Assembly: GCF_013376105.1 (NCBI RefSeq)
Contig: NZ_JAAMFM010000003.1
Location: forward strand, 179,647 to 243,646
Reading direction: 5' to 3'
DNA length: 64,000 nt
Origin: Arthrobacter wenxiniae
GTDB lineage: Bacteria > Actinomycetota > Actinomycetes > Actinomycetales > Micrococcaceae
The notes under the pieces are model-generated. The model made no database searches, was not told the origin of the DNA, and saw only the letters and a program-made list of their open reading frames with translations. Every line of letters begins with the position of its first letter. The stretch's first letter is position 1. Shown here in pieces: positions 56,134 to 63,799 of the stretch. The translations under genes were made by a program, and so were the position numbers.

Positions 56134-56913
56134 ATGATGGCAGGCGCGGGCGGACCGGCTTTTGACGACGCACGGCGGGTGGAGATGGCCGGCGCCTTCC
56201 AGGAGGGCGGGGAACACTACGACAGGGTGCGCCCCGGCTACCCGCCGGAGTCGCTGGAGTGGCTGTCCGGTGGCCGGCCGTCAGGCGGCGCGGACCCCGG
56301 CGACGCCCTGGACGTCGGTGCCGGCACGGGGAAATACACCCAGCTGCTGGTTGCGCGCGGATGGCGTGTGACCGCCGTCGACCCTTCAGCGGACATGCTT
56401 GAACAGCTGCGCCGGAAGCTGCCGGAGGTCGCCACGCTGCCGGGAACCGCGGAGGACACCGGCCTGGCCTCCGGGTCCGTGGACCTGGCGGTGGCCGCCC
56501 AGGCGTGGCACTGGTGCGACCCGGTGGCGGCGAGCACCGAGCTGGCGCGCGTGCTGCGGCCAGGCGGAACCCTGGGGCTGGTGTGGAACCAGCTGGATGT
56601 CAGCGTCCCCTGGGTGCACCGGCTGGCCCGGATCATGCACGCCGGGGACGTCCACAAGCCCGATTTCCGCCCGCACGTCGGCTCCGGGTTCCGCGGCCTC
56701 GCCTCCCACGAAACGCGGTGGGAGCAGGTCGTCACGCCGGAGGAGCTGCTGGAGCTGGTCAAGTCGCGCAGCTACTACCTCAAGGCCGGCGCCGCCACGC
56801 GCGCCACGGTGCTGGGGAACCTTCGCTGGTACCTGTTTGAGCACCTGGGGCATGTCCCGGGCGAGGAACTAGCCCTGCCCTACTTCTGCCAGACGTGGCG
56901 CGCCCACACCTGA
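56134..56913 (+). CDS. class I SAM-dependent methyltransferase
   Basis: A 259-residue methyltransferase of the UbiE/Methyltransf_11 type. The SAM-binding motif is ALDVGAGTGKYTQLL (about residues 58-72), with acidic residue VDPSADMLEQL after strand 2. VLRPGGTLGLVWNQ is motif III. The ATG at 56134 follows a GGGGGG stretch; a second ATG is adjacent. The target is unknown. It lies 60 bp after the aminotransferase and may be separately transcribed from a TAGAGT box near 56092. Confidence 0.88.
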   Translation: MMAGAGGPAFDDARRVEMAGAFQEGGEHYDRVRPGYPPESLEWLSGGRPSGGADPGDALDVGAGTGKYTQLLVARGWRVTAVDPSADMLEQLRRKLPEVATLPGTAEDTGLASGSVDLAVAAQAWHWCDPVAASTELARVLRPGGTLGLVWNQLDVSVPWVHRLARIMHAGDVHKPDFRPHVGSGFRGLASHETRWEQVVTPEELLELVKSRSYYLKAGAATRATVLGNLRWYLFEHLGHVPGEELALPYFCQTWRAHT

Positions 56914-56979
56914 CCGCCCCTTGTGGCGTCGACTTCGTGACGGCGACGCCTCGACATCCGCAGCCCCGCAGGACTATTA

Positions 56980-57008
56980 TTTCGGTATACCTAAATTTTT
57001 GGTTTAGG
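56980..57008. promoter_or_regulatory. MntR-like operator(s) upstream of mntH
   Basis: TTTCGGTATACCTAAA (56980-56995) is a palindrome with one mismatched pair. It overlaps a second inverted repeat, CCTAAA (56990-56995) and TTTAGG (57003-57008). Both fit DtxR/MntR-family operators and surround the likely -10 TATTAT, so binding would block mntH transcription when manganese is plentiful. Confidence 0.7.
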
Positions 57009-57027
57009 ACTATCGAAGGAATGTGCA

Positions 57028-58284
57028 TTGCTGGAGACCCGTGCCGCCAGGACCCGCCCGCCCCGGCGTGCCCGGGGCGGGCGGCTCCTGCTGCTGGGGC
57101 CGGCCTTCGTGGCCGCCATCGCCTACGTGGACCCCGGAAATGTTGCGGCGAACCTCACCTCGGGGGCCACGTTCGGCTACCTGCTTGTCTGGGTGCTGGT
57201 CGCGGCCAACATCATGGCCATGTTGGTGCAGTACCAGTCCGCCAAGCTCGGGGTGGTGACCGGAAAATCGCTGCCGGAGCTCCTCGGGAAGCGCTTCGGG
57301 ACCACGGGGCGCCGGATGTACTGGGTGCAGGCCGAGCTGGTGGCGATGGCCACGGACCTGGCCGAAGTGGTGGGCGGGGCCATCGCCCTGAACCTGCTGT
57401 TCCACCTGCCCCTTCCGGTGGGCGGGCTCATTGTGGGCGTCGCCTCCATGGCGCTGCTCACCGTGCAAAACCGCCACGGGCAGCGTCACTTTGAATCGAT
57501 CATCATCTTCCTGCTGCTGGTCATCACGGTGGGATTCCTCACCGGGCTGGTGCTCAGCCCGCCGGACCCCGCGGGCGTGCTGTCCGGGCTGGTCCCCCGC
57601 TTCGAGGGAAGCAACAGCCTGCTGCTGGCCGCCGGCATGCTCGGGGCCACCGTGATGCCGCACGCCATCTACCTGCATTCCCAGTTGGCCAAGGACCGGC
57701 ACACCGGCGCCCGCCGCACACCGGAAACCCTGCGCCGCATTGTCCGGGCCACCCGCTGGGACGTGGTGTGCGCGCTGATGCTGGCCGGGGCCGTCAACAT
57801 CGGCATGCTGCTGCTGGCCGCGTCCACGCTGGGCGGGGTGGCCGGCACGGAGACCATCGAGGGCGCCCATGCGGCCATCGCGAACACGCTGGGACCGGTG
57901 GTGGGAGTGGTGTTCGCCGTCGGCCTGCTGGCATCCGGGCTGGCCTCCACCTCGGTCGGCGCCTACGCGGGCGCGGCCATCATGCACGGCCTGCTCCATG
58001 TCCGCGTCCCGCTGCTGGCGCGGCGCGTGGTCAGCCTCATCCCCGCCATCATCCTGCTGACTGTTGGCGTCGACCCCACCTGGGCGCTGATTGTCAGCCA
58101 GGTGGTGCTGAGCTTCGGCATCCCCTTCGCCCTGATTCCGCTGCTGCGCCTGACCGCCAGCAAGGAGCTCATGGGCGAGCACCGCGACGGGCTGCCCCTG
58201 CGGATTGCCGCCCTGGCGAGCGCCGTCCTGATCGTGGCGCTGAACGCGGTCCTGCTGTGGCTGACCATCACCGGGACGGCGTAG
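57028..58284 (+). CDS. mntH: Nramp-family manganese transporter MntH
   Basis: A 418-residue Nramp transporter with about 11 membrane segments. The metal site is in segment 1, FVAAIAYVDPGNVAANL (DPGN motif, about residues 30-46), and segment 6, LGATVMPHAIYLHS (MPH motif, about 209-222). It imports Mn2+ by proton symport. The TTG at 57028 has GAAGGA 7 nt upstream. Next downstream is mntR, 18 bp away, its likely regulator. Confidence 0.93.
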   Translation: MLETRAARTRPPRRARGGRLLLLGPAFVAAIAYVDPGNVAANLTSGATFGYLLVWVLVAANIMAMLVQYQSAKLGVVTGKSLPELLGKRFGTTGRRMYWVQAELVAMATDLAEVVGGAIALNLLFHLPLPVGGLIVGVASMALLTVQNRHGQRHFESIIIFLLLVITVGFLTGLVLSPPDPAGVLSGLVPRFEGSNSLLLAAGMLGATVMPHAIYLHSQLAKDRHTGARRTPETLRRIVRATRWDVVCALMLAGAVNIGMLLLAASTLGGVAGTETIEGAHAAIANTLGPVVGVVFAVGLLASGLASTSVGAYAGAAIMHGLLHVRVPLLARRVVSLIPAIILLTVGVDPTWALIVSQVVLSFGIPFALIPLLRLTASKELMGEHRDGLPLRIAALASAVLIVALNAVLLWLTITGTA

Positions 58285-58301
58285 CCGGTAGGCTGGGGCA
58301 C

Positions 58302-59075
58302 GTGAAAACCACGCCCCCATCCTCCAGCATTGAAGACTACGTCAAGGTCATTTACTCCTTCACCGAGTGGCAGGACAAGCCCATCACGTCCACGCAGCTG
58401 GCGGCGCGGCTGGGCGTGGCCAATTCCTCCGTTTCGGAGATGGTGCGCAAGCTCAAGGACCAGGACCTGGTGGAGCACGAACCCTACAGCCCCATCCGCC
58501 TGACCGCCGCCGGGCTGACGCTGGCGCTGTCCATGGTGCGCCGGCACCGCCTCCTGGAGACGTACCTGGTGCGCGAGCTCGGCTACACCTGGGACGAGGT
58601 CCATGAGGAGGCCGAACTGCTCGAGCATGCGGTCTCCGAGACCTTCATCGAGCGCATGTCCGCGAAACTGGGCAATCCCACAAGGGACCCCCACGGCGAT
58701 CCCATCCCGGACGCCGGCGGCCACATCACCATGGCGCCGTCCCACCGCCTGGATGAGCTCGACCCCGGGCACCGCGGCCGCGTCAGCCGCATCAGCGACC
58801 ATGACCCCGAACTCCTGCGCTACCTCGAACAGCACGGCATCGGCGTCGACACCGAACTTCAGGTCGTCGGAAGGCGCCCGTTCGGCGGCACCCTGGTGAT
58901 CGCCAGGCTCCCTTCCCCCGGCGCCCCCTCCCGCACGGACGACGCCGGCCACCTCGACCTGGGCGACGAGGCCGCGGTTTCGCTGTGGCTCGCCACCGTC
59001 GGCACGCACCCCGGCTGCACCGTCCAGGAACCCGCCGGCGGAACCCTGATGCACCCGCACGCCACCGGCGTCTGA
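58302..59075 (+). CDS. mntR: manganese-dependent regulator MntR (DtxR family)
   Basis: A 257-residue DtxR/MntR-type repressor. The HTH is about residues 20-60 (TSTQLAARLGVANSSVSEMVRKL), the metal-binding dimerisation domain follows (RHRLLETYLVRELGYTWDEVHEEAELLEHAVSE-like), and a FeoA/SH3 domain forms the C-terminal part. It should repress mntH. The GTG start lies 7 nt after TAGGCT, suggesting an additional leaderless transcript independent of mntH. Confidence 0.9.
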   Translation: MKTTPPSSSIEDYVKVIYSFTEWQDKPITSTQLAARLGVANSSVSEMVRKLKDQDLVEHEPYSPIRLTAAGLTLALSMVRRHRLLETYLVRELGYTWDEVHEEAELLEHAVSETFIERMSAKLGNPTRDPHGDPIPDAGGHITMAPSHRLDELDPGHRGRVSRISDHDPELLRYLEQHGIGVDTELQVVGRRPFGGTLVIARLPSPGAPSRTDDAGHLDLGDEAAVSLWLATVGTHPGCTVQEPAGGTLMHPHATGV

Positions 59076-59104
59076 CCGCGCCGGCCGCCGGGCCGCCATT
59101 CGGT

Positions 59105-59491
59105 CTACCGGCGCTGCAAGACCCATGACGCCGTGAACCACAGGACCGTGGCCGCCATCATGATGACGCCCAAAATGGTGGCGCCGACGGCGAGCAGGGC
59201 CAGTCCCGCCAGAAGAAACAGGGCCAGGGAGGCAACGGCCACGGGGCCCGGCGGCAGCCTGCGGGCGCTTTTCGGTGCCATGAAGACGCCCCACGCCACA
59301 ACCACCACGGCCGGGAGGCCGATGCCGAGCAGCAGGTTCCAGGGGCCGGGCTGGCGGAAGCCCCAAAACAGGAAGGAGGCCAGCATGGCCACTTCCAGGG
59401 CAAAGCCGACAGCCGGGAGCAGCATGCCCGCGGCGGCATTGAGGCCCGCGTTGCGTGTAGTTGTGGCGGTTTCCGCCCTGCGACGTCCCAT
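59105..59491 (-). CDS. DUF2568/YrdB-like membrane protein
   Basis: A 128-residue protein with four hydrophobic segments. The VAWGVFMAPKSARRLP motif (about residues 66-81) is the signature of DUF2568 (YrdB family). Function is unknown. It lies 14 bp after the acyl-CoA synthetase stop on the same strand and may be co-transcribed with it. No catalytic residues are apparent. Confidence 0.8.
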   Translation of the reverse strand: MGRRRAETATTTRNAGLNAAAGMLLPAVGFALEVAMLASFLFWGFRQPGPWNLLLGIGLPAVVVVAWGVFMAPKSARRLPPGPVAVASLALFLLAGLALLAVGATILGVIMMAATVLWFTASWVLQRR

Positions 59492-59505
59492 GGGTTCCCT
59501 CCCGC

Positions 59506-61164
59506 TCAGTCGTTCGGTGCCGCGTCGGCCAGTTCGCGGCGCAGGACGAACCGCTGCACCTTGCCGCTGGGGGTCTTGGGCAGCTCTGCCAGGAAGTGCA
59601 CGCGGCGCGGGTAGGCGTGCGCCGCAAACCCGGTCTTCACGAGTTCCTGCAGTTCCGCGGCCAAGGCATCGGACGGCTCATGGCCCGCGTTCAGGACAAT
59701 GCAGGCCTCGAGCACTTCGCCGCGGATGGCATCCGGCACGCCCACAACGGCTGCCTCGGCCACGGCCGCATGCGTCACCAGGACCGACTCCACATCAAAC
59801 GGCCCAATGCGGTAGCCGGCCATGATGATGACGTCGTCGTCGCGGGAGGTGAAGTACAGGCGGCCGCCAGCATCGCGGCGCCCGGCGTCGCCGGTAAGGT
59901 ACCAGGCGCCGTCGGCGGTGAACCGCTCCGCCGTCTTCTCCGGTGCGCCCGCGTAGCCGGTGAACCAAAAGAACGGGCTCTGGGCAATGTTGATGGCCAC
60001 GCGGCCGGCTTCGCCGTCGGCCGCAAGGGAGTCCGCCGATTCGGACAGCACGTCCACGCGCCATCCCGGCAGGGGCGTGCCCATCGACCCGGGCTGCAGT
60101 GGCTGCAGCAGGCCGTCATGCCACGCATTGCCCGCGACCATGCCGTGCTCCGTCTGGCCGTAGTGGTCGCGGACCTCGAGCCCGAACGCGCCACTCCCCC
60201 ACTCGATGACATCCGGTGTCAGGGGTTCTCCGGCGCTGGAGGCCCGGCGCAGGGCGTGCCGCCGTCCTTCAGCGGAGCCGGCCCGCAGCGCCCGGTACAC
60301 GGTGGGTGCGGCGGCAAAGTTGGAGACGCGGAACGTGTCCATGACCTGCCAGGTCAATCCGGGGCTGAAGCCCGTGGAGAGAAGGAGCGAGCGGGTGCCG
60401 GAAGCCAGAGGCGCCAGCAGCGCAAAGTAGAGGCCGTACGCCCAGCCGGGATCGGCCATGTTCCAGAAGACATCATCGGGGCGAACGTCAAGCCCGAATT
60501 CCTGGTAGCCCACAAAGGAGGCGACGGCGCGCAGCGGAATCGGCACGCCCTTCGGTGCGCCCGTGGTCCCGGAGGTGAACAGTTGCGCCAGGGTGCCGTC
60601 GCCGCCCACGGCGACCGGTCCGGCGTCGTCCCCGGACAGGCCTGAGAAGGCGCCCGTGCCGCCCACCATTTCGGAAAACGCAATGTCGTGGCCGAAGGCC
60701 TCGCCGCGGGCCACCACGACCAGCGGCGACGCATCGTTGGGCACGCCTCCGGGCGGGACCAGCTTCCGGCGCTGGTCGGCGTCGCAAATGACCAGCCGCG
60801 CACCGGTGGCCTGGAGGCGGAAGGCGATGGCGTCATGGGCGAAGGCGGTGAACAGGGGGACGTCAACGGCGCCGAGGCGCCACAGTCCCAGCAGCGCCAC
60901 CACCAGTTCCGCGGACTTACCCATCAGCGTGGCCACGTGGTCGCCGCGGCGCACGCCCAGCGCGCTTAGAGCGGTGGCGAACCGCGCGGATTGTTCACGC
61001 AGTGCGCCGTACGTCACATCCTTGAAAACCAAATCGGACCCCACCACCGTGAACGCGGTGTGGTCCGCCGGATGCCTGTCGCAGAACAGCTGTGCGGCAT
61101 TGGCTCCGGGCACGGCAAAGGTGTCCAGCAATTCCTGGACACGCTCCCGTGCATTGAAGGTCAT
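59506..61164 (-). CDS. acyl-CoA synthetase (AMP-binding)
   Basis: A 552-residue ANL-superfamily ligase. The phosphate loop is LFTSGTTGAPKGVP (about residues 196-209), DHYGQTEHGMVAGN is motif A5, WYLTGDAGRRD is A7, and PKTPSGKVQR near the end carries the acylating Lys. It activates a carboxylic acid as adenylate and then CoA thioester. Medium-chain acids or acetate-like substrates are possible; the sequence resembles AcsA/medium-chain ligases. The ATG at 61164 begins MTFNARE; no strong ribosome site is visible. Confidence 0.88.
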   Translation of the reverse strand: MTFNARERVQELLDTFAVPGANAAQLFCDRHPADHTAFTVVGSDLVFKDVTYGALREQSARFATALSALGVRRGDHVATLMGKSAELVVALLGLWRLGAVDVPLFTAFAHDAIAFRLQATGARLVICDADQRRKLVPPGGVPNDASPLVVVARGEAFGHDIAFSEMVGGTGAFSGLSGDDAGPVAVGGDGTLAQLFTSGTTGAPKGVPIPLRAVASFVGYQEFGLDVRPDDVFWNMADPGWAYGLYFALLAPLASGTRSLLLSTGFSPGLTWQVMDTFRVSNFAAAPTVYRALRAGSAEGRRHALRRASSAGEPLTPDVIEWGSGAFGLEVRDHYGQTEHGMVAGNAWHDGLLQPLQPGSMGTPLPGWRVDVLSESADSLAADGEAGRVAINIAQSPFFWFTGYAGAPEKTAERFTADGAWYLTGDAGRRDAGGRLYFTSRDDDVIIMAGYRIGPFDVESVLVTHAAVAEAAVVGVPDAIRGEVLEACIVLNAGHEPSDALAAELQELVKTGFAAHAYPRRVHFLAELPKTPSGKVQRFVLRRELADAAPND

Positions 61165-61171
61165 CCCGGAA

Positions 61172-61471
61172 CTAGCCTTCGCAGTCCCTGCAGTACAGCA
61201 GGCCGTTCTTTTCGCGGGCCACCTGACTGCGGTGCCGGACCAGGAAGCAGGAGGCACACGTGAATTCGTCCTCCTGCGGGGGGATGACCTGGATGATCAG
61301 TTCTTCATTGGATAGGTCGGCACCGGGCAGGTCCGTGCCCTCGGCGGTGTCCGAGTCCTCGACATCAATGTGCGCCGTCTGGGCACCGCCGCGCTGGACC
61401 TGGAGCGCCTGAAGCGACTCTGTCTCGTGGTCTTCGTCCTTGTTGCGGGGTGCGTCGTAGTCCGTTGCCAT
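61172..61471 (-). CDS. DUF4193 family protein
   Basis: A 99-residue acidic protein with a C-terminal four-cysteine knuckle (CASCFLVRHRSQVA...CRDC), which probably binds zinc. It matches DUF4193, a small protein universal in actinobacteria with no known function. It lies 7 bp upstream of the acyl-CoA synthetase gene, so the two may be co-transcribed. Confidence 0.85.
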   Translation of the reverse strand: MATDYDAPRNKDEDHETESLQALQVQRGGAQTAHIDVEDSDTAEGTDLPGADLSNEELIIQVIPPQEDEFTCASCFLVRHRSQVAREKNGLLYCRDCEG

Positions 61472-61773
61472 GCGGTTTTCAAGCTCCTGGTCTTCGTGGT
61501 TTCGGCGGGGTATTTCAGCGCCCCATCCTAGCCCCTCAAAGCAGGATTCGTGCCCTTAAATTCCCAATGTTTTCCCACAGCATAGGGTATGGTGGCCCAA
61601 TTTCCATGCCGGGGCGCCCATTCCCGGGGAACTAATGCCCCAAAAGGGCCCGAATGTGCGGTTCCTCACGTCACACGGCCATTGCGGCCGTCACGGGAAG
61701 CGGACGACGCCGGGTGCCTGGCCGGGCGCCCGGCTCGCGGGCCGCCCCGGATACCCCATATCCTTGTAGGAAC
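61472..61773. other. divergent intergenic region
   Basis: This 302-bp stretch separates the DUF4193 gene from a plus-strand small protein. An AT-richer part at about 61555-61600 includes TAGGGT (near 61584) as a candidate -10 box for rightward transcription. G/C-rich inverted segments near 61610-61645 could form a leader hairpin. No gene is supported. Confidence 0.35.
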
Positions 61774-62172
61774 ATGGCAAACAACTCTCCCTCCGAAAAC
61801 CACTCCCTCAACCGCAGGCAGGTGGCGCAGGCCCTGGACATTCCACCGGAAATGGCGGCGCGGAATGGCATCCCGTCGCGCATGAAAGCCTCCGACGTGG
61901 CGGAGCTGGACGCCAACCCGCCGGCATGGCTGGCCCAGTCACGGGCCAATTCCACCGGAAAGCGGCCCATCTGGGTGGAGCTGCGCTGCCACGTGTGCGA
62001 CTTCCACGAGCTGGCCCGGCCGAAAAAGTGGTGGCCGGCGTTCAGCTTCGTGGCCTGCGACTTCCACGGCGACGGCGAGCTCCCCGCCCCCGCGCCCGGT
62101 TGGCGCCGCAGCCGGTTCGACGGCGTTGGCAGCCGGTTCCGCGGCTTCACCGACACCCGGGACCCCGAGTAG
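61774..62172 (+). CDS. small Cys/His-containing protein of unknown function
   Basis: A 132-residue protein. The N-terminal half resembles a small helical DNA-binding-like region (NRRQVAQALDIPPEMAARNG, then DANPPAWLAQSR). The C-terminal half has CHVCDFHE and, later, CDFHGDGE, possible zinc ligands. TAGGA precedes the ATG. I do not recognise the family. It lies 72 bp upstream of the HTH-like gene in the same direction and may belong to the same unit. Confidence 0.65.
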   Translation: MANNSPSENHSLNRRQVAQALDIPPEMAARNGIPSRMKASDVAELDANPPAWLAQSRANSTGKRPIWVELRCHVCDFHELARPKKWWPAFSFVACDFHGDGELPAPAPGWRRSRFDGVGSRFRGFTDTRDPE

Positions 62173-62244
62173 CGGCCCGCCCCGCCATCTGCAGAACATG
62201 ATCCAGTTCCGCCATCCGGCACAAGAGCTAAGGAGGGCCCAGCC

Positions 62245-62979
62245 GTGACTGTTCCGGCCAAGGTCTTTTTGAACTGGCTCGACGAGGTGGCCGGCGGAGC
62301 CAGCCACGCGGCGGTGTGCCGCGCCGCCGGCATCAAGCGGTCCACGTTGGCGCAACAGCTTGTGCGCGGGCGCGTCACCATGGCGACGGTTGCCGCGGTC
62401 AGCCGCTCCCTCCACCTCCCGGTGGTTGCATCCATCGCCAGGTTCCCCCAGTACCAGGACCTGGCGGCCGGGGGCAGGGCGCCCACCGAGGCAGAGCTGC
62501 TGAGCCAAATTTCCGACATGGACCTGCTCCGGGAGATCCTGAACAGGAGCGCCGCGGTGGAGGCCGGCTCGCCGGCGGCGCAGACCATGCTTTCCCCCGT
62601 GCCCCACCGGGCGTCCGTGCGGACCTGGCTGGACGCCGTCGATCCCTCCGAGCTGCGCCAAATGGTGGCCAGGGAGGCCGGGATTGCCCCACAGAACCTG
62701 TCCGCCCAAATTACCGCCAACCGCCTGACGCCCGAACTGGCCATCACCTCCGCCCAGCTGGCCGGCGTGGGCCTGACCAACGGGCTGGTGGCCACCGGCT
62801 TCCTCACGCCGGCGGAAGCGGGCTGGCGGCCCGGCTCCCGCACCGCGGTATTGCGCAGGACAACCAACAGCTCCCTCGTCTCGCTGGCTGCGGAGCGGCT
62901 GGAAGCCCTCGGCCGCACGCTGCGGCGCACGGAACAAGATTCTGCCGCCGCGCAGACAGTATGGGAGAACCTCGGATGA
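62245..62979 (+). CDS. putative DNA-binding protein with two HTH-like repeats
   Basis: A 244-residue protein with no clear family match. Two similar helix-turn-helix-like segments are visible: VCRAAGIKRSTLAQQLVRGR (about residues 25-44) and VAREAGIAPQNLSAQITANR (about 143-162), each followed by a short helical region. The GTG start has AAGGAGG 8 nt upstream, the strongest ribosome site in this area. Its last codons overlap the start of the 7-TM gene (ATGA), so the two are coupled. It may be a regulator controlled by the membrane protein; this is inference. Confidence 0.65.
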   Translation: MTVPAKVFLNWLDEVAGGASHAAVCRAAGIKRSTLAQQLVRGRVTMATVAAVSRSLHLPVVASIARFPQYQDLAAGGRAPTEAELLSQISDMDLLREILNRSAAVEAGSPAAQTMLSPVPHRASVRTWLDAVDPSELRQMVAREAGIAPQNLSAQITANRLTPELAITSAQLAGVGLTNGLVATGFLTPAEAGWRPGSRTAVLRRTTNSSLVSLAAERLEALGRTLRRTEQDSAAAQTVWENLG

Positions 62980-63671
62980 CACTGGTCCTGCAATGGGTGG
63001 CGCTGGCGGTGTGCGTGGCGTGCACCGCATGGCGGCTGCCCACCGCGATCCACGGCCGGAACCGGAGCTTGTTTTGGGCGTTCCTCATGGTGGCCGTCAG
63101 CGTGGCGCTGAGCATCCCGGTCATCTACCTTCCCGTGGACGGGGTGCTCGGAGGCGTCAACCTCGCCAACGTGGTGCTGCGACTGAGCCTTTTCGCCGTG
63201 TTCTTCCTGCTGGCGGCCAAGGTCGCGGCCGCCTACAACGCCCCGGCGGCACGGGCCTTCATCCGCGGGCCCGTGGGGCTGGCGGTGCTGATCGCCTGTT
63301 CGGCCGGCATCCTGGTCACCTACGCCATGTCCGACCTTCGCGGCTCCAGCCCCGGACTGTCGGGATTCACGGACGAACCCGCCGTGGTGGCGTACATGTG
63401 GATCGGACGGCTTTACCCCGCCTATGCCGCGGCCGCCCTGGTGCCGGCCACGGCCCGGGCGGCGCTCTCACGGCGCCCGGCGATTGACCGCGCCGCCGCC
63501 TTTTTCATGTGTTTGGGCTTCACCTGCGTCTGCGTCACGCTGGTCGTGCAGATGTCGTCCAACGACGACTCGACCCTCATGGGCGCGCTTTCCTTCGGGG
63601 CGGTGCTGTCCGTGGCCGCCGGACTCGTCCTGGTCTGGGTGTCATGTTTTCGCGGAACCATGAAAGAATGA
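62976..63671 (+). CDS. seven-transmembrane protein (MAB_1171c-like)
   Basis: A 231-residue protein that is almost entirely seven hydrophobic segments: about residues 3-18, 28-48, 64-83, 92-112, 126-150, 161-181 and 186-207. It resembles the membrane half of MAB_1171c-type actinobacterial proteins but lacks their long cytoplasmic tail. The ATG overlaps the HTH-like gene's stop by 4 bp. The layout, a 7-TM protein coupled to a regulator and followed by a mini-ORF, suggests a sensor rather than a solute transporter. Function is unknown. Confidence 0.62.
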   Translation: MTLVLQWVALAVCVACTAWRLPTAIHGRNRSLFWAFLMVAVSVALSIPVIYLPVDGVLGGVNLANVVLRLSLFAVFFLLAAKVAAAYNAPAARAFIRGPVGLAVLIACSAGILVTYAMSDLRGSSPGLSGFTDEPAVVAYMWIGRLYPAYAAAALVPATARAALSRRPAIDRAAAFFMCLGFTCVCVTLVVQMSSNDDSTLMGALSFGAVLSVAAGLVLVWVSCFRGTMKE

Positions 63672-63681
63672 TTCCGGCATG

Positions 63682-63710
63682 TTCACATTTCCATTACGTT
63701 CTGCCATAAT
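63682..63710 (+). promoter_or_regulatory. promoter of the mini-ORF unit
   Basis: TTCACA (63682-63687) and CATAAT (63705-63710) are spaced exactly 17 bp, a good sigma-A promoter in an otherwise GC-rich context. It begins 11 bp after the 7-TM gene stop. The predicted transcript start is near 63717. Confidence 0.68.
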
Positions 63711-63745
63711 AATGATTGCGTGAACGTCACCTGGGGGTGGATTCC

Positions 63746-63766
63746 ATGCAATCGCTTTGGGGGTAA
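63746..63766 (+). CDS. six-residue mini-ORF (MQSLWG)
   Basis: ATG-CAA-TCG-CTT-TGG-GGG-TAA encodes MQSLWG. A GGGGGTGG stretch (63733-63740) stands 5 nt before the ATG, the promoter is 36 bp upstream and a terminator hairpin begins at the stop codon. A 26-codon GTG ORF from 63720 overlaps in another frame but runs through the terminator stem, so it is less likely. The unit may instead be a non-coding RNA of about 85 nt. If translated, it could be a peptide signal for the adjacent 7-TM/HTH pair or a peptide precursor. Confidence 0.4.
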   Translation: MQSLWG

Positions 63767-63799
63767 GTGGTGGCCGGGTTCTGATTCGGCCACCACTTA
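63764..63799 (+). terminator. terminator of the mini-ORF unit
   Basis: TAAGTGGTGGCCG (63764-63776) pairs perfectly with CGGCCACCACTTA (63787-63799): a 13-bp stem with a 10-nt loop, followed by GTCATTTAAG. The stem begins at the stop codon of the mini-ORF. Confidence 0.78.
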
